A stretch of 64,000 nt of DNA from Acidobacteriota bacterium (GCA_023436715.1 JAEZIJ010000242.1:96947-160946), one strand, 5' to 3'. Numbered from the stretch's first letter, positions 1 through 9,362 are shown. The notes: generated by a model not told the origin, from the sequence alone. Translations and numbers: made by a program.

Positions 1-1
1 G

Positions 2-571
2 TCGTCGTTCAAGGGCATGAGCCTGCTGCTCGTCATGGCGGTGGTGGTCATCTACATGGTTCTCGGCATCCTGTACGAGAGCTTCGTGCATCCGATCACG
101 ATTCTCTCGGGCCTCCCCTCGGCCGGCCTCGGAGCGCTTCTGACGCTCTTGCTTTTCCATGACGAGTTGAACGTCTACTCGCTGGTCGGCATCATCATGC
201 TCATCGGAATCGTGAAAAAGAACGCCATCATGATGATCGACTTCGCCCTCGAAGCCCAGCGCAATGAAGGCAAGTCCGCCGCGGACGCCATCTACGAAGC
301 GTGCCTCGTCCGTTTCCGACCCATCATGATGACGACGATGGCCGCCCTCATGGGGACGCTGCCCATCGCCCTCGCCTTCGGAGCCGGCGGAGAGGCCCGC
401 CGCCCTCTGGGGCTCGCGGTGGTCGGCGGCCTCGCCGTGTCCCAGCTTCTGACGCTCTACATCACCCCGGTGTACTTTATTTACCTTGATAGGGTTAGCA
501 GGCTGTTCACACGCCGCAAAACCAGACGGCCCGAACGCGAACCGGTGCCCGCCCCGGAGTCCGTGCGCTAG
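2..571 (+). CDS. RND efflux transporter permease, C-terminal part (truncated by window edge)
   Basis: This is the last ~190 residues of a resistance-nodulation-division inner-membrane pump (AcrB/MdtB/HAE1 type), which exports drugs or other amphiphiles using the proton gradient. The frame is open from base 2, so the first Met (base 17) is internal. Hydrophobic segments typical of TM8-TM12 are visible, with the family signatures GILYESFVHP, VGIIMLIGIVKKNAI and MTTMAALMGTLPIA. The tail after the last helix is short, polar and Arg/Pro-rich. The substrate cannot be told from this part. The stop codon overlaps the start of an inverted repeat. Confidence 0.93.
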   Translation, partial: SSFKGMSLLLVMAVVVIYMVLGILYESFVHPITILSGLPSAGLGALLTLLLFHDELNVYSLVGIIMLIGIVKKNAIMMIDFALEAQRNEGKSAADAIYEACLVRFRPIMMTTMAALMGTLPIALAFGAGGEARRPLGLAVVGGLAVSQLLTLYITPVYFIYLDRVSRLFTRRKTRRPEREPVPAPESVR

Positions 572-683
572 GCTGTGGAAATGTCCTGCCTCTCTATACT
601 CTAAGTATTGTGTTATCAGCGCCTTGCGAGCCGTCCGCGCCCGCGCGGTTACCCACGCCTTTTCCACTGGTTTTTCCACAGCC
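571..683. promoter_or_regulatory. DnaA-box-like inverted repeat upstream of dnaB
   Basis: The 11-mer ggctgtggaaa at 571-581 is repeated as its exact reverse complement tttccacagcc at 673-683. The right arm contains ttttccaca (672-680), which fits the general DnaA box pattern TTWTNCACA. The left arm (574-582, read in reverse) and ttttccact (660-668) each differ by one base. This is the gene-free stretch between the RND gene and dnaB, so the sites could regulate dnaB or bind DnaA. The match is by eye only. Confidence 0.4.
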
Positions 684-755
684 TAAACCGCACAAGACGC
701 GGCTCAAAAATACTACTTGCCACCGCGACGCCGGGACGCGTGTAATGAAAGATCC

Positions 756-3434
756 GTGTCTAGCGCCGATCTAGCACTCGACAAGGGTCTCCCGGTAAAC
801 CTCGACGCCGAACGCTTCGTCCTCGGGTCCATCCTGATCGACGATTCGCTGTTCATTCAGGTCGCCGGCCTCCTCGCTCCCGAGGACTTCGCACTCGAAA
901 AGCACCGCCGCATCTTCGCGCGGATGGCCGACCTGCACGAACGCAGCGAGAAGATCGACCGCATCACCGTCGCCAACGAACTCCTCAAGCACAACCAGCT
1001 CGAATCCTGCGACGGCCTCAGCTATCTCGTTTCACTCGACGATGGCCTCCCGCGCACCTCGAACGTGGACGGCTATGTCCGCATCGTCCGTGATAAAGCT
1101 CTGCTGCGCCGCATCATCTTCGCTTCGCAGAAGCTGATCGACCGCTGCCTCACCGGCGACGAAGAGCCCGACCAGATTCTCGCCGGCGCCGAAGAAACCC
1201 TGCTCAAGCTGAACGACGTTCGCGGCAGTGGCGGCCTCGCGAATCCCAACGAAATCATTCAAGCTTATGAGGGCGGCATCAACGCCTTCCTCGACCCGAG
1301 CAAGCGCATCAAGGGACTCGGCACCGGCTTCATCAAGCTCGATGAGATGACCGGCGGATTCCATCCCGGCGAACTCATCATCCTGGCCGCGCGCCCCGCG
1401 ATGGGCAAAACCGCGTTCGCCATGAACATCGCGCAGTACGTCGCCACCGCGAAGAATCCGAAAACGGTGGCCGTGTTCTCGCTCGAAATGTCGAAGGAGT
1501 CGCTGCTCACCCGCATGCTCTGCGCCGCCGCCCGCGTGGATCAGCAGAAATTCCGGGCCGGCTACCTCAATCAGGCCGAGCGCAACCACCTCCAGACCGC
1601 GGCCGCGCAGCTTGCCGGCGCCCCGCTCTACATCGATGACACGCCCGGCGTGAACCTGATGGACCTCCACGCCAAGCTGCGGCGCCTCAAGGCCGAACAC
1701 GACCTCGGCCTCGTCGTAGTCGATTACTTGCAGTTGATGAGCGGCCGCGGCCGCTACGAGAATCGCAACCAGGAAATCAGCTCTCTGTCCCGCGGCATGA
1801 AGTTGCTGTCCAAGGAACTCGACGTGCCCATGCTGGTGCTCTCCCAGTTGAGCCGCGCTCCGGAAGTACGGCAGGGAGACCACCGCCCCCAACTCAGCGA
1901 CCTTCGTGAATCGGGATGCCTGACGGGCGACACGCTGGTGCCGGTCGCTTGCGACGGCAGTCGAGTGCCCATCCGCGACCTCGCGGGGAAGGCGGGATTT
2001 CACATCTGGGCGCTGAACGAGACGACCCTCAAACTGGAGCGCGCGGCGGTCGCGAGGGCCTTCCCAACCGGGCAGAAGCCCGTCTTCGAGCTGAGAACGA
2101 AGCTTGGGCGGATCATCCGCGCCACGGCGAATCACCCCTTCCGAACGTTCGAGGGCTGGAAACGGCTGGATGGACTCCAGCCTGGAGGCCATATCGCGTT
2201 GCCGCGGGCGGTCCCGGCCGGTTCAGCGCAAACCAGACACGATTGCGAGTTGGCGTTGCTTGGGCACCTGATCGGCGATGGCTGCACGCTCCCCCGTCAC
2301 GCGATACAGTACACAACACACGAACGGGACCTCGCTGAAATGGTCGCCTCTCTTGCGCGAGAGACGTTTGGCGACGGCGTGGAGCCTCGAGTTGAGGCGG
2401 AGCGGACATGGTTTCAGGTATATCTCGCCTCGACTCGCCGGCATACCCATGGCGTGCATAGTCCCGTGACCGATTGGTTGACGGAGCTCGGGGTTTTTGG
2501 CCTCCGATCCTCGGAGAAACGCGTGCCCGGAGTGGTATTCGAACAGACGCCGGCGGCTATCGCGATCTTCCTTCGGCACCTTTGGGCAACCGATGGCTGT
2601 ATCAGTCTGCGAAAGACCGTTCACGGGCGCCTCCCGGTGCTTTATTACGCAACCAGCAGTGAGCGGCTCGCGCGCGATGTCCAATCCTTGCTGCTTCGCC
2701 TCGAGATCAATGCCCGTATTAAGCGGGTCAGCCAGAAAACAAAGGGCAGAGACCAGTTTCACGTGCTCATAACGGGTGGAGAGGACGTGCGCCGCGCGGT
2801 GGATCGCATGGGCGCCGTGGGAAGCAGACGGCAGGCGCAGTTGGATTCCGTCCGCGGATGGCTGGATTCCCATCCACCGAATACGAACCGGGACATCATC
2901 CCTAACGAGATCTGGAGAAGCATGGCGGTACCCGCAATGCGGGAGTCCGGCATCACCAGCCGGCAATTGTCGGCCGGCCTGGGGACGGCGTATTGTGGAA
3001 CGTCTCTTTACCGGCAAAATGTGAGCCGTGAACGTGCCGAACGCCTCGGGGACGTTCTGGACTCCGCTGAGATCAAGGCGCTGGCTTCGAGCGATCTGTA
3101 CTGGGACCAGGTGGAAAGCATCACCCCGGCGGGATGCGAAGAAGTCTTCGACCTCACGGTACCCGGGCATCACAACTTCATCGCCGGGGACTTCATCGTC
3201 CACAACTCCATCGAGCAGGATGCAGACCTCGTCGCCTTCATCTTCCGCGAGGAAGTGTACAAGCCCGAGCGAGAGGACCTGCGCGGCACAGCCGAATTGC
3301 TCCTGACCAAGCAGCGCAACGGCCCCACAGGAAAGATCAACCTCGTCTTCCTCCGCCAGTGGACGAAATTCGAGAACCGCGCCACAGACCTCGGCGACGA
3401 TTCCGACGCGCCGCCTCCGCCCCTTGACGAGTAG
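756..3434 (+). CDS. dnaB: Replicative DNA helicase DnaB, interrupted by an intein
   Basis: DnaB is the hexameric 5'-3' helicase that unwinds the replication fork. The N-terminal domain (PVNLDAERFVLGSIL) is followed by the RecA-like core with Walker A ARPAMGKTAF and the VVVDYLQLMS segment. The core is interrupted after DLRESG by a 430-residue intein and resumes with SIEQDADLVAFIFRE. Removing the intein leaves 462 residues, a normal DnaB length. GTG at 756 is preferred because the alternative TTG at 717 adds 13 unconserved residues and has no better ribosome site; the start remains uncertain. The stop lies 5 bases from the convergent neighbour. Confidence 0.95.
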   Translation: MSSADLALDKGLPVNLDAERFVLGSILIDDSLFIQVAGLLAPEDFALEKHRRIFARMADLHERSEKIDRITVANELLKHNQLESCDGLSYLVSLDDGLPRTSNVDGYVRIVRDKALLRRIIFASQKLIDRCLTGDEEPDQILAGAEETLLKLNDVRGSGGLANPNEIIQAYEGGINAFLDPSKRIKGLGTGFIKLDEMTGGFHPGELIILAARPAMGKTAFAMNIAQYVATAKNPKTVAVFSLEMSKESLLTRMLCAAARVDQQKFRAGYLNQAERNHLQTAAAQLAGAPLYIDDTPGVNLMDLHAKLRRLKAEHDLGLVVVDYLQLMSGRGRYENRNQEISSLSRGMKLLSKELDVPMLVLSQLSRAPEVRQGDHRPQLSDLRESGCLTGDTLVPVACDGSRVPIRDLAGKAGFHIWALNETTLKLERAAVARAFPTGQKPVFELRTKLGRIIRATANHPFRTFEGWKRLDGLQPGGHIALPRAVPAGSAQTRHDCELALLGHLIGDGCTLPRHAIQYTTHERDLAEMVASLARETFGDGVEPRVEAERTWFQVYLASTRRHTHGVHSPVTDWLTELGVFGLRSSEKRVPGVVFEQTPAAIAIFLRHLWATDGCISLRKTVHGRLPVLYYATSSERLARDVQSLLLRLEINARIKRVSQKTKGRDQFHVLITGGEDVRRAVDRMGAVGSRRQAQLDSVRGWLDSHPPNTNRDIIPNEIWRSMAVPAMRESGITSRQLSAGLGTAYCGTSLYRQNVSRERAERLGDVLDSAEIKALASSDLYWDQVESITPAGCEEVFDLTVPGHHNFIAGDFIVHNSIEQDADLVAFIFREEVYKPEREDLRGTAELLLTKQRNGPTGKINLVFLRQWTKFENRATDLGDDSDAPPPPLDE
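1917..3206 (+). mobile_element. DnaB intein with LAGLIDADG homing endonuclease
   Basis: This is an in-frame protein-splicing element of 430 codons. It begins with Cys (CLTGDTLVPV, block A), has block B ATANHPFRTFEGW, and ends with block F/G EEVFDLTVPGHHNF...FIVHN followed by Ser of the C-extein. The insertion point DLRESG/SIEQ and the sequence resemble the well-known cyanobacterial (Ssp) DnaB intein. Between the splicing halves sit two endonuclease motifs, LLGHLIGDG and FLRHLWATDG, both keeping the catalytic acidic residue. The element therefore looks intact for both splicing and homing. A run resembling TSRQLSAGLGTAY near the C-side may be an extra DNA-recognition helix. Confidence 0.93.
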
Positions 3435-3439
3435 CGCCG

Positions 3440-4471
3440 TCAGACCTTCCGCAGCGTCGCTACCTGGTGCAGTAGCGCGCTGTCGAGCACGCGCTCGATG
3501 CCCCAGCCCGCACTCTCAGCCAGCTTGCGAAGGGCATCCAGCCCCTGAAACCGCACCGCCGGCCGGCCCTGAACTTTTACGAAGGGAACCAGGTCTGCCG
3601 GCAGAGTGTGCTCATCGTGCGCAACCGCGGCCACCACGACGAAATTTTCCGGCGTGCACTCGCGCAACGCCTCGAGATTCGCCACGATCTGCTCGTCCGA
3701 AGCGTAATCGAAGAGTCCTCCCTCGGAACACGCGGCCGCCACGCACCCGTCATCCAATCCGGCGATCGTTCTGCGCAGCACTCCAGGGTCGGCCCAGTCA
3801 TACCGCACGTGATCGAGTGACGCCGGCAATCCGGCCAGAGGCCCGCCGTCGGCCTGAAGCGCTGCGAGCGCCCGTGTTCCGAAACTCGGCCCTTCCGTAT
3901 CGATGTCGAGAACGTGAATCCGCAGATGCCGGCCCTCGACCTGTCTCGGATTCTCCTTCCGAAGCAGAATCAACGCGTTCAGGCTTGCGGCCGACGGGCC
4001 GCCCGCTATGTCGATGATATGAATCGCGCGTCCGTCCCGCGCCCCGAGCGCGTCGGCCAGAGCGCCGGCCACCGCACGTGCCACATCGCGCGTTCGGAAC
4101 CGGAATGACCATGCCATCAGCCCGTCCGCGGCCTGGCGGTCAATATCGCAGGCGTAGCCGTCTCCGAGGTTCTGCGGCCCGAGCCTGTAAAGATAGGTCG
4201 TCAAGCCGCTCATAATTCCGCCTGAGCACCGCACCGTACCCCGCACCAGGATAGACTTCTCGGCCAGTGCGCTCACGATTTCGGGCGTCATCTTCTTCGC
4301 CGCTTCCAGCACGCGCAACGAACGGTCGACAACCCCCGCTAGTCCGGCCTCATCGAGTTCTGTCGCAAAAGCCGGGTGCGTGATGTCGATCACGGGAAGT
4401 TCCAAGCCGTCGTCCGTAACCGCGTAGCAGACTCCCGGCTTTTTGTTGTTCTCTGGAACCCGCACAGTCAT
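3440..4471 (-). CDS. Uncharacterised protein with a possible SAM/nucleotide-binding Rossmann fold
   Basis: I do not recognise this 343-residue protein. Around the middle it has IHIIDIAGGPSAASL followed ~30 residues later by RIHVLDID. That is a glycine-rich loop and an acidic beta-2 end, as in class I SAM-dependent methyltransferases. No catalytic motif is convincing, and no signal peptide or membrane helix is seen. Start: ATG at 4471 is preceded by GAAGGGAG at good distance. The longer frame to 4582 would overlap the divergent htrA start, so it is rejected. It faces dnaB tail to tail and shares a ~100-base upstream region with htrA. Confidence 0.6.
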   Translation of the reverse strand: MTVRVPENNKKPGVCYAVTDDGLELPVIDITHPAFATELDEAGLAGVVDRSLRVLEAAKKMTPEIVSALAEKSILVRGTVRCSGGIMSGLTTYLYRLGPQNLGDGYACDIDRQAADGLMAWSFRFRTRDVARAVAGALADALGARDGRAIHIIDIAGGPSAASLNALILLRKENPRQVEGRHLRIHVLDIDTEGPSFGTRALAALQADGGPLAGLPASLDHVRYDWADPGVLRRTIAGLDDGCVAAACSEGGLFDYASDEQIVANLEALRECTPENFVVVAAVAHDEHTLPADLVPFVKVQGRPAVRFQGLDALRKLAESAGWGIERVLDSALLHQVATLRKV

Positions 4472-4573
4472 TTGGAGTTTCTCCCTTCCAATAAAGAGTA
4501 CAACGTCCGAAATTGTGATTTCCAACGTGAGCATCTCACCCCGGTTGTATGCTGTGGTTAGGGGGGAGATGCT
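4472..4573. promoter_or_regulatory. Divergent promoter region between an unknown gene and htrA
   Basis: Two genes start back to back across these ~100 bases, so promoters for both strands must lie here or inside the genes. On the + strand a strong Shine-Dalgarno run (ggggggag, about 4561-4567) precedes the htrA ATG. On the - strand GGGAG precedes the other start. No convincing -35/-10 pair or HtrA-regulon operator could be picked by eye. Confidence 0.4.
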
Positions 4574-6067
4574 ATGGCGCACATGGTCCGCATGCGTCGG
4601 GGCACCGCGGTCATAGTTTTTATTGTGTTCTTGGCTGTGGGTGGCCTCATTGGCTCACTGGCCACCGCACGAGTGGTCTCGGATCAGGCAGTGCCGGTCC
4701 TGGTCACTTCCGCCCAGAATCCGAGCCCGTCACAACAGGTTTCGTTCCAAAACGGATTTGCGCCCATCGTCCGTGCGGTCGCCGGCGCCGTCGTGAACGT
4801 CTCCTCCTCGCACGTGGTTCGCTCCCAAGGCAGCGGCCAATTCGAGCCCTTCTCCAACGATCCCGCGCTACGCAGATTCTTCGGCGACGGGCACAACCAG
4901 CCGAAGCGGGAAACCAGCCTCGGTTCAGGTGTCATCATCAGTCCGAACGGCTATATCCTGACGAACTATCACGTCGTCGAGGGTTCGAGCGACGCCCGTG
5001 TCGTCCTGAACAACAAGCAGGAGTACCGCGCCAAAGTCATCGGCACGGACGAAATGACAGACATCGCCGTTCTCAAAGTCGATGCCACCGGGCTGCCCGT
5101 CATGCGGCTGGGCGATTCCAAAACGCTCCAGGTGGGCGATTTCTGCCTCGCCCTCGGCAGCCCGTTCGGCCTCGGCCAGACCGTTACGCTCGGCATCATC
5201 AGCGCCACCGGCAGGAACGATATCGGTGTTGAAGGACCCGGCGCCTACGAGGATTTCATCCAAACCGACGCCGCCATTAACCCCGGCAACTCCGGCGGCC
5301 CTCTCATCAATGTGCGCGGCGAGCTGATCGGCATCAACACGGCCATCCTGTCCAAGGGCGGCGGCAACGTCGGAATTGGCTTCGCCGTTCCCATCAACCT
5401 CGCCCGGCAGGCAATGGATCAGATCATCCAGCACGGAAAAGTCACCCGCGCCTATATGGGCATCCTCCCGCAGGAGGTCACACCGGCGATAGCCGCCGCC
5501 TTCGGACTCGGGCAGCCCCGCGGCGTGCTCGTGGGCAACGTCGAAGCGAACAGCCCGGCCGCCAGGGCGGGAATCGAGCGCGGCGACATTCTGCTCTCGA
5601 TGAACGGAAAACAGGTCACAGACTTCGGCCAGTTCCGTATCGACATCGGATTGATGCAGCCCGGCAGCCAGGTCCGGTTCAATGTTTTCCGGAATGGCGC
5701 CGAGCACCCGGCTACTGTCACTCTCACCCAGATGCCCGCGGATCGGCACTCCGCGCCGCACCCGGATCAGCAGCAACAACAAGAGAAGCCGCTGATCGGC
5801 CTTTCGGTTCGCAATGTCACCCCCGATGTCGCTAAGGAACTGAAGCTGCCTCCGAACACCAAGGGCGTCGCGGTCGTCGATGTAGCCGAAGGCAGCGCCG
5901 CCGACGAGGCAGGACTTCAGCAGGGCGATGTCATCATCGAGGTCAATCGCAAGCCGGTCACAGATGTGAACGAGCTTACGAGCGCCCTTCGCGCATCCGG
6001 GCACAAGCCCAGTCTGTTGCTCGTCAACCGCGGCGGCATCACGCTCTATGTGACCCTGGGCGAGTAG
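4574..6067 (+). CDS. htrA: HtrA/DegP-family periplasmic serine protease-chaperone
   Basis: The protein degrades or refolds misfolded envelope proteins in the periplasm. An N-terminal hydrophobic anchor (about residues 11-31) is followed by a trypsin-like domain with the triad His133 (TNYHVVEG), Asp163 (MTDIAVLKVD) and Ser240 (NPGNSGGPL). Two PDZ domains follow (about 285-385 and 405-495), separated by a Gln-rich linker. The 497-residue length is normal for DegP/DegQ/MucD-type proteins. The start is fixed by the ggggggag ribosome site. Confidence 0.94.
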   Translation: MAHMVRMRRGTAVIVFIVFLAVGGLIGSLATARVVSDQAVPVLVTSAQNPSPSQQVSFQNGFAPIVRAVAGAVVNVSSSHVVRSQGSGQFEPFSNDPALRRFFGDGHNQPKRETSLGSGVIISPNGYILTNYHVVEGSSDARVVLNNKQEYRAKVIGTDEMTDIAVLKVDATGLPVMRLGDSKTLQVGDFCLALGSPFGLGQTVTLGIISATGRNDIGVEGPGAYEDFIQTDAAINPGNSGGPLINVRGELIGINTAILSKGGGNVGIGFAVPINLARQAMDQIIQHGKVTRAYMGILPQEVTPAIAAAFGLGQPRGVLVGNVEANSPAARAGIERGDILLSMNGKQVTDFGQFRIDIGLMQPGSQVRFNVFRNGAEHPATVTLTQMPADRHSAPHPDQQQQQEKPLIGLSVRNVTPDVAKELKLPPNTKGVAVVDVAEGSAADEAGLQQGDVIIEVNRKPVTDVNELTSALRASGHKPSLLLVNRGGITLYVTLGE

Positions 6068-6173
6068 GGGCCGAACGCCCGGCATGCTATGATGAGTGTT
6101 TTGCTCGAATCGCCGGAAGCCTAAGCATTACAATGCACTTACGGGCTTTAGAGCCCGGGCATGCGCAAAACTG

Positions 6174-7925
6174 ATGTCTGAGAATGCCAGCGCCGTCCGC
6201 TTTCGCCAGCGCGAGGAGTTGCTGGACTTCCTGCTGGAAATCTCCGCCGCCACCTCGGAGGCCTTGCCCGACCTTGAAGCGCTGCTCGCCAACGTCGCCG
6301 AGATCATCCGTAAGGTCGTCCCCTACGAGCTTTTCGCCATCCTCCTCTATAGCGAAAAAGGCAAGGAGCTCAGGATCCGCTACGCCATAGGCCACCGTGA
6401 AGAGATGGTCAAGCGGCTTGTTATCCCGCTCGGCGAGGGTCTCACCGGCGCCGCCGCCGCCACGCGCGAACCCGTCATGTCCGGCAACGTCAAGCAGGAT
6501 CCGCGCTACCTGAACGCTGTGGATGCGGTTCGCTCCGAGCTCGCCGTTCCCATGGTCACGCGCAAACGGCTCGTCGGCGTGATCGACGTTCAGTCCACCC
6601 ACCCCGACGCATATTCCGAGTACGACCGTGCCCTCCTCCGCCTCATCGCGGCCCGCGTCGGAAGCACCATCGACAACGCGCGCCTGTTCCGCCGCGTGGA
6701 TCGACAGAACCGCACTCTGAAAATCCTTAGCCACCTCTCGCAGGAGTTCTCGTCCATACTGGACCTCAACGAACTGCTCCACCACATCGCCGATGCCATC
6801 AAAATGCTGATCAAGTACGACGCATTCAGCATCCTGTTGGTGGATCGCGAGCGAAACTGCCTGCGGCACGGATTCAGCATCCGCTACGACCAGCGCGTCC
6901 AGCTCGACAACATTCCGCTCGGCGCCGGCATCACCGGCGCGGCGGTCGAGTCCCGCGAGGTGGTCCGTACGGACAACACGCTGGCTGATTCCCGCTATAT
7001 CCCGTCGCATCGGGACGTGCGCTCCGAAGTCGCCGTCCCCCTGATGGTCCACGACCAGGTTGTCGGCGTCCTCGACCTCGAAAGCGACCGCTTCGCCTGG
7101 TTCACCGACGAGCATGTCCGCATGCTCACACTGCTCGCGCCGCAGATCGCCAGCTCGGTCGAGAACGCCCGCCTTTACAACGAAGTGGCTCAGCGGCAGA
7201 AACGCCTCGATGAGGATCTGCACGCCGCCCGCGAACTTCAGAAGGCGCTCCTGCCCACTGAGGCCCCGGACGTTGAAGGACTGGAGATCGCAATCGGATA
7301 CCGGCCCGCACGCGAAGTCGGTGGCGACCTCTATGACTTCCACGAGTACAGCCGCGACACCGCACTGATGTCGTTCGGCGACGTGAGCGGTAAGGGAGTC
7401 GCGGCCGCACTCTTCGCCTCGCTGGCCGGAGGGCTGCTGCGCACGCTTGTGCCCCACCGCCGTGAACCCGCGGCCCTGCTGCGCACGCTGAACCGTGCGC
7501 TCCTCGAGCGGCAGGTGGAAGCACGCTACGTCGCGCTGCTCATGCTCCTTTGGGAAGCCAAGGGGAGGCGCCTGACCATGGCAAACGCGGGAGCGCTTCC
7601 GCCGATCGTCTGCCGCCAAGGTGAGATCCTGACCCCTCGTGTCGAAGGTATCCCGCTCGGCCTGTTACCCGACCGCGATTATGAAGAAACTGTCCTCGAA
7701 GCCCGCCCCGGCGACATGATCGTGCTCTATTCCGACGGCATCACGGACCAGATGAATCCCCGCGGCGCCGAATACGGCCGGCCGCGTCTCATCCGCGTGG
7801 TAAAGGCGGTCTCGACCGGCTCCGCCCAAGCCGCCGTCGGCTCCCTGTTCGCCAGCCTCGACGCATTCACGAAGGAGGCGCCGGCCTTCGACGACCAGAC
7901 GCTGGTCATCCTGAAGGTCAAGTGA
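6174..7925 (+). CDS. GAF-GAF-PP2C (SpoIIE/RsbU-type) phosphatase
   Basis: A cytoplasmic sensor phosphatase of about 583 residues. Two tandem GAF domains (about 15-165 and 180-335) share the pattern IPLGEGLTGAA / IPLGAGITGAA followed by EVAVPM. A short helical linker (LDEDLHAARELQKALLPT) leads to a PP2C-type SpoIIE domain with metal-binding acidic residues in GGDLYDF, FGDVSGKG and YSDGITD. Such proteins usually dephosphorylate an anti-anti-sigma factor in partner-switching stress pathways; no such partner is nearby. ATG at 6174 is used, but a GTG at 6096 would add 26 unconserved residues. A small hairpin (cgggct..agcccg) sits just upstream. Confidence 0.88.
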   Translation: MSENASAVRFRQREELLDFLLEISAATSEALPDLEALLANVAEIIRKVVPYELFAILLYSEKGKELRIRYAIGHREEMVKRLVIPLGEGLTGAAAATREPVMSGNVKQDPRYLNAVDAVRSELAVPMVTRKRLVGVIDVQSTHPDAYSEYDRALLRLIAARVGSTIDNARLFRRVDRQNRTLKILSHLSQEFSSILDLNELLHHIADAIKMLIKYDAFSILLVDRERNCLRHGFSIRYDQRVQLDNIPLGAGITGAAVESREVVRTDNTLADSRYIPSHRDVRSEVAVPLMVHDQVVGVLDLESDRFAWFTDEHVRMLTLLAPQIASSVENARLYNEVAQRQKRLDEDLHAARELQKALLPTEAPDVEGLEIAIGYRPAREVGGDLYDFHEYSRDTALMSFGDVSGKGVAAALFASLAGGLLRTLVPHRREPAALLRTLNRALLERQVEARYVALLMLLWEAKGRRLTMANAGALPPIVCRQGEILTPRVEGIPLGLLPDRDYEETVLEARPGDMIVLYSDGITDQMNPRGAEYGRPRLIRVVKAVSTGSAQAAVGSLFASLDAFTKEAPAFDDQTLVILKVK

Positions 7926-7931
7926 TACCCG

Positions 7932-7958
7932 GTGGGACAGACCTCCTGGCCTGTCCAC
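7932..7958. repeat. Dispersed GTGGGACAG...CTGTCCAC palindrome, copy 1
   Basis: gtgggacag at the left is mirrored by ctgtccac at the right around a cctcctgg core. The same core recurs at 29840, 37851 and 45369, always between genes. It lies between the phosphatase stop and lysA, and it creates a false upstream GTG start for lysA. Confidence 0.8.
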
Positions 7959-7970
7959 AAAAGAATTAAT

Positions 7971-9218
7971 ATGCCCAGTTCATTCCACTACAAAGACAAT
8001 GCCCTCTTTTGCGAGGACGTCCCCCTGGCCGACATTGCGGCCAAAGCCGGTACCCCCTGCTACGTTTATTCCAGCACCGCCATCCTCGAAAATTACCGCG
8101 CCTACGACGAAGGGCTCGCCGGCCTTCCCCATAGGGTCTGCTACGCCGCCAAGGCCAACTCGAATCTGGCCGTCCTGTCGCTTCTGGCCAAAGCCGGCTC
8201 CGGATTCGACATCGTCTCCGGCGGCGAGCTTTTCCGCATCCTGAAGGCCGGCGGCGATCCGTCTTCCGTCGTGTTCTCCGGCGTAGGCAAGACCGCCGGC
8301 GAGGTGGAGTTGGCGCTCGAACACGGTATCCACAGCTTCAATTGCGAGTCCGAATCGGAACTCGCGCTCATCGACGCCCTTGCCGCCCGCCGCCGCATAA
8401 AGGCGCACGCCTCCATCCGCGTCAACCCCGACGTGAGCGCCGAGACCCACCCCTACATCTCAACCGGACTGCGCGAACACAAATTCGGCATCGATATCTC
8501 CGAGGTGGAGTCGCTTTATCTGCGAGCACGGGCGCTCAAAAACATCGAAATGGACGGCGTTAGCTGCCACATCGGTTCCCAATTGCTCGACACCGATCCG
8601 ATGATCGAGGCCGTGGACAAAATGATCGCTCTCGTGGACCGCCTGCGCGCCGCCGGGTGCGCCATCCGCTCCCTCGACCTCGGCGGCGGACTCGGAGTCC
8701 CGTACCGCCCGGGAGAGCAGGCCCCCGAGATCCGCGGATTCGCAGCCCTGATCCGCGAAAAACTCGCCGGCCGCGATCTCTTCATCATGGTTGAACCCGG
8801 CCGGTCGATCGTCGGGGAAGCCGGCGTGCTCCTCTCCAGGGTGCTCTACCGGAAATCGAGCGCCAGCAAGGAGTTCGTGGTCGTGGACGCTGCCATGAAC
8901 GACCTCATCCGCCCCTCGCTCTACCAGTCCCATCACGAAATCATCCCCCTGCGCCCGTCGAATCGCCCGACGATCCTCGCCGATGTAGTCGGGCCGATCT
9001 GCGAATCCGGCGACTTCCTGGCGCGCGACCGCGAACTTGCGAACCTCCTGCCGGGCGACATGCTCGCCGTGGCCACCGCCGGCGCCTACGGCTTCGTTGC
9101 CTCCTCAAACTACAACTCCCGGGTCCGCCCGCCGGAGATTCTGGTTGAGAACGGCTCCTGGCGCGTAGTCAGGTCCCGTGAGTCCTATGATGACCTCATC
9201 CACGGTGAGGTAATTTGA
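7971..9218 (+). CDS. lysA: Diaminopimelate decarboxylase
   Basis: A PLP enzyme (415 residues) of the last lysine step: meso-diaminopimelate to L-lysine plus CO2. The alanine-racemase-fold barrel carries the PLP lysine in CYAAKANSN. Further motifs are VSGGE, the GGGLGVPY phosphate-binding loop, and EPGRS. The C-terminal beta domain has CESGDFLARDR, whose Cys and Asp contribute to the dimer active site, and AGAYGF. The start is ATG 7971; the upstream GTG at 7932 lies inside an intergenic repeat. It appears monocistronic. Confidence 0.97.
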   Translation: MPSSFHYKDNALFCEDVPLADIAAKAGTPCYVYSSTAILENYRAYDEGLAGLPHRVCYAAKANSNLAVLSLLAKAGSGFDIVSGGELFRILKAGGDPSSVVFSGVGKTAGEVELALEHGIHSFNCESESELALIDALAARRRIKAHASIRVNPDVSAETHPYISTGLREHKFGIDISEVESLYLRARALKNIEMDGVSCHIGSQLLDTDPMIEAVDKMIALVDRLRAAGCAIRSLDLGGGLGVPYRPGEQAPEIRGFAALIREKLAGRDLFIMVEPGRSIVGEAGVLLSRVLYRKSSASKEFVVVDAAMNDLIRPSLYQSHHEIIPLRPSNRPTILADVVGPICESGDFLARDRELANLLPGDMLAVATAGAYGFVASSNYNSRVRPPEILVENGSWRVVRSRESYDDLIHGEVI

Positions 9219-9362
9219 TTTTTCCGACAATTTCCCTTTGCATCCAAACCTATTCCTGATATAAAGACAAGTGAACTGCCGTTAATCTCCCCGAGACAGC
9301 CTCCAGCGGGCTGAAGATGGGAATTTAGCGCTTTCCCCGGCTCGCAGCGCAACATCGAATTA

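Noticed and set aside
1032..2192. Long minus-strand open frame of 386 codons across dnaB
   Set aside because: It is antisense to conserved DnaB and intein sequence and has no family pattern; long shadow frames are common at this GC content.
4925..6085. 386-codon minus-strand frame over htrA
   Set aside because: Antisense to the HtrA catalytic and PDZ domains; composition-driven open frame.
6087..7619. 510-codon minus-strand frame over the GAF/PP2C gene
   Set aside because: The + strand frame carries all GAF and PP2C motifs; the minus frame has none.
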